Part shown: in pieces, positions 48,133 through 64,000 of the stretch | Position numbering within the stretch: position 1 is the stretch's first letter | Layout: each line of letters starts with the position of its first letter | Assembly (NCBI GenBank): GCA_026225945.1 | Contig: JAMJFZ010000597.1 | Span: forward strand, 3,616,001 to 3,680,000 | Reading direction: 5' to 3' | DNA: 64,000 bases | From: Cricetomys ansorgei | Lineage: Eukaryota > Chordata > Mammalia > Rodentia > Nesomyidae | Translations under genes and position numbers: made by a program | The notes under the pieces: model-generated | Told to the model about the DNA's origin: nothing | The model's input: only the letters and a program-made list of their open reading frames with translations | Database searches by the model: none

Positions 48133-48622
48133 TATTTAATTTTTATGGGTATGTGTGTGCTTGTGTATATGTCTGTATACCACATGTGCAGGCACCCACA
48201 GAGGTCAGACAAAGGCATCAGATCCCCTGGAACTGGAGTTACAGGCAGTTGTGAGTCACTATTTGGGTATTGGGATTGAACCCTGGTTTCCTGCATCAGC
48301 AGTAAATGTTCTTAACTGCTGAGTCATCTCTCTAGCTTTGCACCTGGGTGTTAAATGTGATGGACTCAGGTCCTTGTGCTTATATAGCAAGGAGGAATTT
48401 TTTTTTTTTTCCTGTTGTTTAAGACAAGATCTCTTCCCTGTGTGGCCCAGGTTGACTGTACTATCCTTCTGCCTCAGCCCTTTAGTGCTGGGATTACAGG
48501 TGTATACTACTATGCCTGGCTGGGAAATCCTTTAAAAACAGGATTTCCTGTCAGATATCTGCTTACCTCTGCCTCCCATTGTTGGGATTAAAGATGTGCA
48601 TCACCACACTCAGCTGAGGAAT
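48133..48622 (-). repeat. B3 then two B1 SINEs, minus strand, intron 4
   Basis: B3 at 48133-48340 ('gagttacaggcagttgtgag', 'gagtcatctctctag'), B1 at 48400-48522 ('gctgggattacaggtgtata') and a second B1 fragment at about 48535-48620 ('tctgcctcccattgttggga'). Confidence 0.78.
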
Positions 48623-48941
48623 CCATCTTTTAAAGAAAATCCGTCCTGTCTCCCATGCTTAAATATGGAATGCTTTAAAAGCCGTCATCCTCAAACAGGA
48701 GCCCTGCCAGCTGTCTTTGTATCATTTCAGTTTCAGTATGTGTGCTCTGGAAATGAGCCTTTACCTTTTAAAATAATCATTCTGATGCTGAGTATGGTTT
48801 TGTTTTTATTCCACAGCAGGCTTATCTTTTCCTAAATGTCATCAGTTTGGTTAGAAACTGTTGCTAGTGCTTGTGAAAGTGTGCAGATTTTTGTATGCAT
48901 CAGTACATTCTTACAGACTTAGTTTGTATTCCTACCCATAG

Positions 48942-49098
48942 GTACAAGAAACCAGAAGAGCGAAGTCCATTAGTGGCAGCAATGCAGCACTTCCTGCCAG
49001 TTCTGAAGGATCGCTTCATCCAGCTGCTTTCAGATCAGTCTGACCAATCTGTCCTTATCCAAAAGCAGATATTCAAGATCTTCTATGCTCTTGTTCAG
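48942..49098 (+). CDS. Ipo7: Ipo7 coding exon 5 (residues 160-212)
   Basis: Encodes [20 protein letters not shown] onward to FKIFYALVQ. Acceptor CCATAG. The donor is GTACTA, a poor match to consensus beyond GTA. Ends in phase 0. HEAT-repeat helices. Confidence 0.97.
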
Positions 49099-49150
49099 GT
49101 ACTAATTTTTTTAACAAGATGTTTTTAGTTCTTGATTTTAAGAATTTTTA

Positions 49151-49152
49151 GT

Positions 49153-49195
<43 letters not shown>

Positions 49196-49199
49196 TTTT
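49151..49199. repeat. (TTTA)12 tetranucleotide repeat
   Basis: About twelve uninterrupted TTTA units beginning roughly 52 bp downstream of exon 5. Probably length-variable. Confidence 0.95.
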
Positions 49200-49605
49200 G
49201 CAATTTCAAAAGTATATACAATGTGTTTTGATGATATCTACTCCCAGTCCTCCTAACCCCTCTAACACATTCCTCTTACCTTCATATCCTTTTTTTAAAA
49301 ATAAATCACACAGTCTAATTAGTGCTGCCCATATGTAATGCTAATAGGTGTGGACTTGCTCCAGTATCTTTAAAAGCAAAGGTCATCCCGTCACACACAC
49401 CCTAAATTTTTATTTTCTAAGTTAGCTGGTTCTCATGTAGCCCAGGCTGGCCTTAAATGCTTTAGTCCTCTTGCCTCTACCTCCTAAGTGCTGGAATTAG
49501 AGGCATGTACCATTGTGCCTACCTGTAAGGAACATGCATAATATGTAAAAACTGTTATTTACCACATTAAAGAAGAATTTTAACATTTATGTTAAGAATT
49601 ACATT

Positions 49606-49762
49606 CGAACTGGGCAGTGGTGGCACATGCCTTTTAATCCCAGCACTCAGGAGGCAGAGGCAAGCTGATCACTATGAATTCTAGGCCAGCCTGGTCTACA
49701 GAGTGAGTTCTAGGACAGCCAGAGTTACAAAAGAGAAACCTTATCTCCAAAAAACAAAACAA
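49606..49762 (+). repeat. B1 SINE, intron 5
   Basis: 'gcagtggtggcacatgcctt', 'actcaggaggcagaggcaag', 'ctggtctacagagtgagttc', and a near match to the GTTACAACAGAGAAACC block. Confidence 0.88.
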
Positions 49763-50814
49763 TAACAATAATAATATTTGAAGTCTAGCCTGGGTATGCT
49801 CTGGTGTGCCTCTAATTCTGCTCCCCAGTGCTGAGGTAGGAGAATCATGAGTTTGAAGCCAGTCTGGGGTATATGGTGAGTTGTAGTCTTGTCTAATTAG
49901 CATAGCAGAAGACCTTGTCTCTGAGGAAAAAAATAAAAAGAATCTGAGTGTGCCTGGATACCACCATTGAGGTGGTAGAGTTGGGAAGAGCACATTTGAG
50001 GCTAGCCTATGTTACATAGTGAGAAGCTGTCTCTTAGGAAAAGGTAATTTGCCCACATTACAGGTCTAAATCCTAAAAAGGCATGCTTCCCACAATCAAG
50101 TGTAAGGAAAGTTTTGCCAAAGAAACTTTCTGTGCTGTAAAGTCCTTTCCCACTAATGGTTATATGCTGCTTAGCTTGGAGGAACATATATAAAAGAGAG
50201 TATGACAGAACAGCAGTTGGGAAAGAGACAGGAAGATTGAGCACCAAGGTTATCTGGGTAGTGTGAGGAAAAGTGAACTCTAAAAGCTGATGATAGGAAA
50301 ACAGGCAGAAACAAGGTTCAAATAAAAACATAATTCTAGAGAGTAAAAAAGAGGGCAGAAATTACTGACTAGAGGAAAAACATTTTTGGAAAAAAGGAGC
50401 CTAGAGTTAGTTCAGTTACCCAGGCTTAGACAGATTCATTTCCTTTTCTTCCTAACCCTGTGAGCTATATGAGGTTTAAAAAAAGTTTACAAGTTAGAAA
50501 TTTTAACCGGGTGGTTAGTGGCATGCCCCTTTAAACTCAGCACTCAGGAGACAGAGGCAAGCAATGCAATCTCTGAGTTTGAGGACAGCCAGAATTACAG
50601 CAGAGAAACCTTGTCTTGAAAACCCAAAAAGAGAACGAGAGAGAAAGAGAAGAAATCTTTCAACTGGAAACAGAGGGGCAGAATCAAGTTAGTAGTGCAA
50701 AATTTAAAGAGCAGCCTTTGAGAGCCCAGACCCAAATAGCAGAAAATAGCCACACACAAAGGGATTTCTTTTAAAAGAAAAACCCACTTACAGACAAGCA
50801 AATTTTTAACAGAT

Positions 50815-50964
50815 TTTTAAAAAAAATTATTTAATGTATGAGTGTTCTGTCTGCATGCATGTACACCTGCATGTCAGAAGAGGGCATCAAATCCCATTAT
50901 ACATGGTTGTGAGCCACTATGTGGTTGCTGGGAAGTACTCTTACCTGGTGATGCATCTCTAGCC
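50815..50964 (-). repeat. B3-type SINE, minus strand, intron 5
   Basis: 'atttaatgtatgagtgttct', 'tcagaagagggcatcaaatc', 'ggttgtgagccactatgtgg'. Confidence 0.78.
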
Positions 50965-51441
50965 CAGACAAGGAATTCTAGTAGATCTGACTTTATAAAT
51001 GGGCAATTAGAATTCTCATAACTGTCCTATATGACTGATTTTTTCATTTTGACATGAAGGTTTGCCATGTAACCCAGGCTAGTCTTGAACTTAGGATTTC
51101 AAGTGATCTCCTGCCTCAGCCTCTTGAGTAATTTTGACTGTGGTTATACATTACCACTCCCTGCTAGAATTAGTAAAAATTTCTTGTAGTCTTTTACCTT
51201 AAGTATTCATGAGTCAGTGATGTGTGTTGGTGCATACCTATAGCCCCATCACCCAAAGTCTTGTTGAGGCTTGAACTTTGGAATTATTCTGGCCAACATA
51301 ATGTGCCACAACTATGCCCAGCTTATATGCTGCTGGGGATTGAATTGAGGGTTTTGAATTCTTGATAAAGGCTAGCACGTTACCAAGTATGCAATTCACC
51401 ATCCCCAAATCCCAGTTTTAGATTAAAAACCCATTTCTAGG

Positions 51442-51640
51442 GTTGAAGAGACAGATCCGCAGTTCAGAGGACCCAGGCACAATTCCCACGATTCCCAACC
51501 TCTTGGCATACAGCTGTCTGTAACTCCAGTTTCAGGGCAGTCAATGCTCTCTTCTGGCTCTGGGGATACCAGGCACATAACATGGTCCACAGGCGTACTG
51601 TAGGCACATACCCATATACATAAAAATATTTTTAAAAGTT
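51442..51640 (+). repeat. B3-type SINE, intron 5
   Basis: 'gacagatccgcagttcagag', 'gtaactccagtttcagggca', 'tctcttctggctctgg', ending in an ATAAAAATA-like tail. Confidence 0.75.
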
Positions 51641-51704
51641 CATTTCTAAAAACTACACTAGGACACAGAACAAAAGTAAGTAATTGGTGCTTATCCCCAC
51701 ATCA

Positions 51705-51858
51705 GTTTTTTTGTTTGTTTTGTGATTGGGTTTCTCTATGTAGCCCTGGCTGTCCTGGAACTAGCTCTGTAGACCATTCTGGCCTCTAACACAGAGATCT
51801 GCCTGCGTCTTCCTCCCAAGTTCTGGGATTAAAGTCAGGCGCAACTATGTCTGACTTC
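51705..51858 (-). repeat. B1 SINE, minus strand, intron 5
   Basis: 'gggtttctctatgtagccct', 'ggctgtcctggaactagctc', 'ttctgggattaaagtcag'. Confidence 0.85.
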
Positions 51859-52030
51859 AACGGATTCTTTTAAGACAAGCACATTTTGGTCTAGGAACAT
51901 TTTTTGCCCTTCTAGAAGAAAGACAGTTTGGTAGACATTTTGATGTTGGCCTGCTTACAACTGTGTAACTCCAGCAACAATGTATCCAATGCCCTGTGAC
52001 TTCTGAGGATACTTGCATTTATGGAGTATG

Positions 52031-52072
52031 CAGGCAGGCAGGCAGGCAGGCAGATAGATAGATAGATAGATA
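52031..52072. repeat. Compound (CAGG)n(ATAG)n microsatellite
   Basis: Six or so CAGG units run straight into ATAG units. A shorter related ATAG cluster follows at about 52093-52103. Confidence 0.92.
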
Positions 52073-52389
52073 CTTGTGCTTACAAAGTATGCAGATAGAT
52101 AGACGATACTTGCACTTACGCAGACACACAGACAGACTGGACTATCTTGATACCTCACTTACATAAGTGGGTGCCTTAATCCTAAATTGGATTACCAGGC
52201 ATGGTGGTGCATGCCTGTAATCCCAGCACTCTGAATAGAGAAGCAGGAGGTTTACCAGAATTTGAGGTTTTCTTGGTATACATACCATGTTTCAGAGAAC
52301 AGAAATACTAAATTGTATGGTTTATATTTCCAGATACCCAGTAAAGCATTCATTAAAATGTTTTGAAGAATTCCTCCTTTATACAAAGA

Positions 52390-52495
52390 ATAGGGTGGGG
52401 GGAATACAGTGATAAAGTATTTGCCTAGCATACCCAATGCCCTAGATTTGATCCCTAGCACTGAAAAAACAAAACACAACAAAAAACAAATAAAC
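52390..52495 (+). repeat. ID-type SINE, intron 5
   Basis: 'ggggaatacagtgataaagt', 'atttgcctagcatacccaat', 'tttgatccctagcactg', then an A-rich tail. Confidence 0.7.
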
Positions 52496-52823
52496 AAGTA
52501 AGTAAAATAAATGAGTGGATGTATATTAAAGAGAAAAGGGGAAGTAAACAAATGTTATGATTTTACTCTAGGAATTTCTTTAATTTGATTAAAAGCTGTT
52601 CACTGATTATTAACTCCTTAAAGGTGGGAATAAGATGTAATCCTAGTAAGTTGAGCAAAGTAAGGAAACCCATGGCCTCTGCTGTTGTTTAAGGAAATGA
52701 GCCTGTGTTCTAATGTGGAAATGGGGATTGAATGAAATACCTTTGGTAAGTACTGTAGAGTAAAAGCAAGTGGGAATTCCTTGGGTAAGGACTTGACAAT
52801 ACTAATTCTTGCTTTTTCTTTAG

Positions 52824-52913
52824 TATACTCTACCCCTGGAGCTGATAAACCAACAGAATCTGACAGAATGGGTGGAAATTTTGAAGACTGTTGTGAATAG
52901 GGATGTACCTAAT
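52824..52913 (+). CDS. Ipo7: Ipo7 coding exon 6 (residues 213-242)
   Basis: Encodes [20 protein letters not shown] and on to [10 protein letters not shown]. Acceptor CTTTAG, donor GTAAGT, phase 0 at both ends. Confidence 0.97.
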
Positions 52914-53029
52914 GTAAGTTCCCAAGTATTCTTTCATTATTTGTTTTTGTTGTGATTTTTGTTTTGTTTTGTAATTTTTATTTTATTTTAGTTCTTTCAT
53001 CCATCCATTTATCTAAACTAATCTAATCT

Positions 53030-53179
53030 ATCACTGTGGCCTTGGCTGTCCTGGAACTTCCTCTATAGACCAGACTGGCCTCAAAGATCCACCTTCTTCT
53101 GCCTCCCAAGTGCTGAGATTAAAGTTACCCACCACTATAGCCAGCTCTTCTGTTTCAAAGGGTTATTTTTAGAAAACTA

Positions 53180-53225
<46 letters not shown>

Positions 53226-53555
53226 TTCTTCTGCTGATTCTTCTGCTTCGTTTCAGATCTTAACTAAATTTACAACTAGATTGTAATATAATATTCTGTC
53301 AGATGACCATAACAGAGGAATAATTTAAATTACTAGGTTACCAAATTTTCTGGTGTGATTTTTAAAAAACTATTGATGTAACTCTTTAATTTTTTTTTTT
53401 ATATATGTTAGTATTTTGTCGGCATGTATGTCTGTGTGCCATTTTCATATCTGGTGCCCATAGAGACATAGAACATTAGGAGTCACCAGGTGGGTACTGG
53501 AAAGTGCAATAGCAATGTGTGTTCTTAACCACTGAGCCTTCTCCCCCAGCCCTGA
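53030..53555 (-). repeat. B1, (GT)22 and B3 in intron 6
   Basis: B1: 'ggctgtcctggaacttcctc', 'gcctcccaagtgctgagatt'. GT tract: 53181-53224. B3: 'catatctggtgcccatagag', 'taaccactgagccttctccc'. Confidence 0.8.
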
Positions 53556-54189
53556 TATATGCCAGAGAACTTACCGTTTTTAAGTATGCCCCTTAGGTTT
53601 TTTTTAATACATTAAGACCTATCCAATTATTTTCTTTTTACACTTTCACACTTTTTACAGTTACTATAATATTTCTACTAATCTTATTTTCTGTCAGGTG
53701 GGGATTAAGTAGATTATTGAGTATATGATGACTTTTAAATATGTATGCACCATAAGTATAAAAATCTTGGGTTATTTTAAACTTTTATACACGAGACGGG
53801 GTATGTATTTGTGCTAGAGTAATACTGTTATTAATGGGATGGATAAGATCACATTCTTGTTATTTTGTGTAATTTGGTTTTCCAAGTGCTAGGGATAGAA
53901 CCCAGTTTCCAAAGCAAAAATAAATATTTTTCTTTTTTTCAACAAATTAAATGATTGAGGCAATACACAGAACATTTTTCCTGCTTCTTTGGATATTAAC
54001 ATGGTATTTACTTTTCTGTACACATCAAATATAAGATATGAAGCATGTATGTCTCATACGTATTTTGCACCTTTTGTGTTACATTTTATGTTCAGTAACG
54101 GGTTATAGTTGGACCTTTCAGTAGTTGTTATGATGTTAAGGTTCATGTACTTTTTGTTCACTTCATGTCATCTCATCCATCCTTGTTAT

Positions 54190-54515
54190 CTTCTTGGTTT
54201 TTTGAGGCAAGGTTTCTCTGTTAACAGGCATGCCTGTCCTGGAATTCACTTTGTAGACCAGGACAGCCTCAAACTCAGAGATTAACTTGTCTCTGTGCTT
54301 AGATTAAAGTCACATGCTTCCACTCCTGACACTTTTAAATGTATGTGAATCTGTGCACCTGTGTGCTTGGAAGTGCCCGTGGAGGCCAGAAGAGGGTTTT
54401 TGGGCATTGGAACTAAAATTATAGGTATCTATAACCTGGCTTCGGTGCTGGGATTGAACTCTAGTTATCATGATGGAACAAGGGCTATCAAGTACTGAGC
54501 CATTGCTCCAGCTCC
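54190..54515 (-). repeat. B1 then B3 SINE, minus strand, intron 6
   Basis: B1: 'gaggcaaggtttctctgtta', 'tagaccaggacagcctcaaa'. B3: 'gtggaggccagaagagggtt', 'actgagccattgctccagct'. Confidence 0.8.
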
Positions 54516-55156
54516 CATTCTAATTTCTTACACAGTAGATTCTATCCACTTTGAACTAAAAAAAAAAAGTCATCTTGTTTCTAACTGTATTTACTATATT
54601 TTTCTTACTATGTACGTTATATAGTAATATATATGATATATATTACTACGTAATGTTTTCTTAGTATATTTAGGTTTTGTTCATGTTTGCTTGTGATTTG
54701 TACATTTTCACTGCCATGTGATACCTTTTGTCCTCACATAGTGCCATAGTTTATGATGCAGTCACATGTTGATGGGAATAGTCAGTGGTATGCTGTGTAT
54801 GATAGATGGAGCCACTGTGAAAATGTTTATGGGTGGGCATATTGGGTCACATGCTTTCACTCCTGCATACTGAAGGATAGAATTGGATCAGAATGAATAC
54901 ATGCTTTACTTTGTTATTAGTAACTTCCAACGTGACTTTCACTTGATTTGGTATTGTTCTCAAAGCTAGTCTATGAAAGTTGCAGTCCTGTATTCTCACT
55001 TAAAAATATCATCAATGTCTAAGGTCAGTGTCAGCTCATTCTTTCAATATTATATTATTACTCGTTTGTTATTGAATGCTTATGTTCTTTTTTGGTTAAG
55101 TCTTTTCTTACCTGATGCAGTTCTTTCTAGATTATATTCTCAGTATCATTAAATAA

Positions 55157-55288
<132 letters not shown>

Positions 55289-55294
55289 TAGTAA

Positions 55295-57326
<2,032 letters not shown>

Positions 57327-57461
57327 GTTTTATTGAAGGTATTATATCAGTACAAGGAGAAACAATATATGGCTCCTCGAGTTTTACAACAAACATTAAA
57401 TTATATTAATCAAGGAGTTTCCCATGCTCTTACCTGGAAGAACCTGAAGCCTCATATACAA
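57327..57461 (+). CDS. Ipo7: Ipo7 coding exon 9 (residues 303-347)
   Basis: Encodes [20 protein letters not shown] then [21 protein letters not shown] and PHIQ. Acceptor AAAAG, donor GTAATT. Phase 0 at both ends. Confidence 0.97.
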
Positions 57462-58620
<1,159 letters not shown>

Positions 58621-59309
58621 AGAAAAAAATAACAAAATTTCACATTTAGAAACAAAATATTTTAAGATTATAGAGACATAGTATGCAGCTAGCCTCAGCC
58701 TGAGTAAATTATGTAATGTATGTTTTGTGTATGCTTTTAGGCCTATTTGTTATATCACCTTATAAGTTTTTGTTTTTAGAAGACATGTACCATTGTGTTA
58801 TCAAGATATGGTAATTGGATGTTTTTCTAACATGACAGGCTCTTTGATAGTCAAGGATATTATAATTTTAACCAGTTGTATGGATGGGACTGGAAAAGAT
58901 ACATCCTGGGATTCACATGGAAATCTACACGAAATTTAAAAATTGTTATTTCACTACTGTTGCCTATTAAAGTATCTTTTGGTCTTTTATAACTGTACTG
59001 AGAAATTTCTCTTAGCAGTGTTTTATATGAAGAATATCAGTAGAAGTTGATGGATGAAATTTAATTTGTATAGAAAAGACATGGAATCTGGATGTGGTGG
59101 GTCCCTGCTACTTGGGAGGCTCAAATAGGAAGATCATTCGAAGTCTTCGATTGGCATCAGCCAGGAAGACATATTAAGATCCCATCTCAAAAACAGTTTT
59201 GTCATTTATTTATTTATATATTCATTTAACTCACCTTAGCCTTGAAAATGTTGGGATTTTAGCTGTATATATTGATTCATTTTCATATTTGGGAAGTTTT
59301 TTTTTTTTT

Positions 59310-59442
59310 TTTAAGATTTTTTGAGACAGTGTTTCTCTGGAGCCTTTGCTATTTTGGAACTGTTCATTAGGTTTGCCTTGAATTGAGAGATCTGCTTGCC
59401 TCTGCCTCCCAAGTGCTGGGATTAAAGGCCACCACCCCTAGC
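59310..59442 (-). repeat. B1 SINE, minus strand, intron 10
   Basis: 'gagacagtgtttctctggag', 'ctgcctctgcctcccaagtg', 'ctgggattaaaggcc'. Confidence 0.82.
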
Positions 59443-59690
59443 TAAATTAAAAATTTTGGAATGCTTTCATATGTTTTCTTTTCCAGTGGTGGGGATCAGA
59501 TGCATGCCATGCCAGCTCTCTACTATAGCACTACACACTGATCCCCTTCAATATGGTTGGTTTTGGTTTTTTAAGATAGTGCTGGAATTATAGGGATGCA
59601 TCATCACCTCTGGCTCAACGGCTTTGTTTTTCACAGAACACCATTTTTTTTCTCTCTCTCTTACAGGCACCATATATTCCATGCCTATAA

Positions 59691-59987
<297 letters not shown>

Positions 59988-59998
59988 TAAAGTGTTAA

Positions 59999-62108
<2,110 letters not shown>

Positions 62109-62198
62109 AAAAAGATCTACAAAGATCAAATGGAATACATGTTGCAGAATCATGTATTTCCTCTCTTCAGCAGTGAGCTAGGCTACATGAGAGCAAGA
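62109..62198 (+). CDS. Ipo7: Ipo7 coding exon 13 (residues 446-475)
   Basis: Encodes [20 protein letters not shown] then [10 protein letters not shown]. Acceptor TCACAG, donor GTAAGT, phase 0 at both ends. The following intron hosts the snoRNA. Confidence 0.97.
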
Positions 62199-62309
62199 GT
62201 AAGTTTTAAAGTTGTATTATATGATGTATTTATGTTTTGTAATGACTGGAAAATTCAAACTTTGACTTGAAAACGTATATTTCAGTTAAGATTCCTTTTT
62301 CTGTGAGTC

Positions 62310-62504
62310 TTTATCTGGCTGCTGTACTGTGTGCATAGTTGTCATCTATGTCTGGTAGCAGTGTCTGTCTGTGTTTTGCATTCAGATCTTGCTGTCCACA
62401 CAAAGAGCATGCAGCCAGAGAGTAACTTGGGATCATAGTACTGGTCTAGTGCTGTGTGTTTGAACACATCTCCCACTGGCCAGCCTCCAAATTCCCAGAC
62501 ACAA
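62310..62504 (+). ncRNA. Snora23: H/ACA box snoRNA, SNORA23-like, in Ipo7 intron 13
   Basis: The 395-bp intron between exons 13 and 14 holds a sequence with H/ACA architecture. Hairpin 1 closes with ATCTG (62313-62317) against CAGAT (62383-62387) and has upper stems CTGCT/AGCAG and CATAG/CTATG. A hinge follows with H-box matches (ANANNA) ACACAA at 62398-62403 and AGAGCA at 62404-62409. Hairpin 2 has a six-pair stem CTGGTC (62441-62446) with GGCCAG (62478-62483), an inner AGTG/CACT and TGTGT/ACACA helix, and a lower stem CT-GGGA with TCCCAG. ACA follows directly at 62499-62501, three bases before the inferred 3' end. SNORA23 is known to be hosted by IPO7 in mammals and directs pseudouridylation of 28S rRNA; identity rests on architecture and host. 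It would be released from the spliced intron. The 5' end is approximate. Confidence 0.85.
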
Positions 62505-62593
62505 AACTCTAGGAACAGCTTAGTTTGGGGAAATCTAATGTAAGTTGTTTGTCGTCACACATCATACCCACCGCTTCCCCCTCTTTTTTAAAG

Positions 62594-62759
62594 GCTTGCT
62601 GGGTACTTCACTATTTTTGTGAAGTGAAGTTCAAAAGTGATCAGAATCTTCAGACTGCCTTAGAGCTGACAAGAAGATGCCTGATTGATGATCGAGAAAT
62701 GCCTGTGAAAGTGGAAGCTGCCATTGCACTGCAGGTATTGATCAGCAATCAAGAAAAAG
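62594..62759 (+). CDS. Ipo7: Ipo7 coding exon 14 (residues 476-531)
   Basis: Encodes [20 protein letters not shown] then [20 protein letters not shown] and [15 protein letters not shown]. Acceptor AAAG, donor GTAAAT. The [11 protein letters not shown] motif is typical of HEAT repeats in this family. Confidence 0.97.
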
Positions 62760-62917
62760 GTAAATGGTTTGTATGTCTGAAATACCTTTATGCATAACTA
62801 TAAGGCAGAATTCTAGCAACTAGCTTAATATATTCTGGGAAATCACTTGGGTTTTGCTCTTTTTATCCAACTTACTATTTACCTTTTTTGTAAAATTTCT
62901 CTCCATCTCTATTACAG

Positions 62918-63078
62918 CTAAAGAATATATCACTCCATTTATCAGACCTGTAATGCAGGCCCTTCTTCATATTATAAGAGAAACAGAAAATGATGATCTT
63001 ACAAATGTAATTCAGAAAATGATCTGTGAATACAGTGAAGAAGTTACTCCTATTGCTGTAGAAATGACACAGCATTTG
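62918..63078 (+). CDS. Ipo7: Ipo7 coding exon 15 (residues 531-584), last in window
   Basis: Encodes [20 protein letters not shown] then [20 protein letters not shown] and [13 protein letters not shown]. Acceptor TTACAG, donor GTATGT. Ends in phase 0; downstream exons are outside the window. Confidence 0.97.
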
Positions 63079-64000
63079 GTATGTTGTTTGAACCTATTGT
63101 TGCAAAGATGTTAATTTAGCTTTCTGTATGATCCCTGTAGTTTATTCTAAGTGGCTTGCTTTCTCTAACACCAAATACTTCTTGGAACTTAGTATGTAAC
63201 ACATAGTCTAAACACCTTGACAGATATTAACCAATCATTTTCATGTGGTTCTAGGTGAAATATCTCCTATTTAATAAACAATGTGAAGTAGAAAGGATTG
63301 AATAACTTGCCAGAGCTAAATGTATTGTGGCTGAGATACATCCTGTGCTGTCATAGTATGGACAGTTAGGTGTGTTAAGCTCAGCTTCGGTGGCGTTTCG
63401 TGCATACTCAGAACAGTTGGTACAGTTACAAATGGTAAATCATGATTAAAGGGGCAATTCACTGGATAAGAGCAGTGTCTATTATCCCAATGAACCTGGG
63501 TTCAATTCCCAGCACCTCCTTGTTGGCTCAGAACTGTGTATAACTCCAGTTCCAGAGTATCTGATGCTCTATTTTCTCTGAGTAGGCACTAGGCATGTAA
63601 GTGTTACGCAGACATTTGGAAGCAAAACAACCATACACATTGAATTAAGTTAAATTTTTAAAAACACAAATCAGCAACTAACTGATTCAGTATATTTGGG
63701 TATAGTCAAAGAAAGGATCTCAGTATGCTGCTGGTGCCAGCACTGAACTCTTGGGGTCATTAAATCTTTTTGGCACTACTATTAGATGAATGATAACATA
63801 ATGATGAGCATAATCTGTCCCATGCCTCATTATCCTCATAGTGTTCATATGAAAATCCCCCAAGTGCTGTGTCAAAAAATATCAAGAAAGCAAGATCACG
63901 TGGCAGAGCTGTACCATTTGACTTTAGAGCCCACACTCTTGTTAATCAATTTAGAGACATTGTGCTCCCTCCGGGACATTTTATCAATAAAAATCCCAGG
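63079..64000 (+). other. Ipo7: Ipo7 intron 15 (partial)
   Basis: Intron continuing past the window edge. It holds one B3-type SINE (63445-63660); 63085-63440 and 63670-64000 show no recognisable element. Confidence 0.85.
63445..63660 (+). repeat. B3-type SINE, intron 15
   Basis: 'ggttcaattcccagcacctc', 'tgtataactccagttccaga', 'cataca'-rich 3' end. The tRNA-like head is diverged. Confidence 0.78.

Larger units (their letters stand above)
49099..52823 (+). other. Ipo7: Ipo7 intron 5
   Basis: Repeat-rich. Beyond the separately listed elements it contains B1 fragments at about 49415-49525 (minus), 49780-49930 (plus), 50505-50630 (plus), 51040-51170 (minus), 52190-52290 (plus) and a B4-like fragment at 51210-51400. 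50050-50500 and 52500-52820 look unique. Confidence 0.85.

Overview
This is mammalian, rodent genomic DNA, most likely from a muroid (mouse/rat-like) species. The evidence is the dispersed repeat content on both strands: 7SL-derived B1, tRNA-derived B2/B3-type and ID SINEs, B1-ID composites of B4 type, a URR1-type hAT element, a rodent L1 (Lx-like) 3' end and many (CA)n/(GT)n tracts. ID copies are few and old, so there is no sign of the recent ID burst seen in rat. I cannot name the species. Nothing bacterial, viral (beyond old LTR remnants), CRISPR-like or operon-like is present.

Layout. 1-17450: repeat-dense intergenic DNA with no convincing gene. 17450-18100: a compact GC/CpG-rich stretch that looks like an unassigned promoter or enhancer, carrying two ETS + AP-1/ARE composite sites. 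18105-18281: directly beside it, a retroposed U1 snRNA pseudogene with an A-rich tail and an 8-bp target-site duplication. 18282-32130: more repeat-dense intergenic DNA. 32145-33000: the CpG-island promoter and first exon of importin-7. 32398-63078: the first 15 coding exons of Ipo7 on the + strand, encoding residues 1-584 without frameshift or stop. The gene runs off the right edge; the full protein is about 1,038 residues, so the HEAT-repeat C-terminal half and acidic tail are missing.

The one other functional gene I can support is an intronic H/ACA snoRNA, consistent with SNORA23, in the 395-bp intron between exons 13 and 14. It is made from the host intron, so an importin that carries ribosomal proteins and a guide RNA that acts on rRNA share one transcript. 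Both serve ribosome production, and the promoter has a canonical CACGTG E-box, as expected for a reported MYC target.

The rest is repeat biology. It includes several nested insertions with readable target-site duplications: a solo LTR inside a B1 in intron 4, URR1 inside an older rodent repeat, and B3 SINEs inside B1 SINEs. I found no undescribed biological system. The items most worth checking are the orphan CpG element with its adjoining U1 retrocopy, the GC-AG intron 2, and the upstream ORF in the Ipo7 leader.
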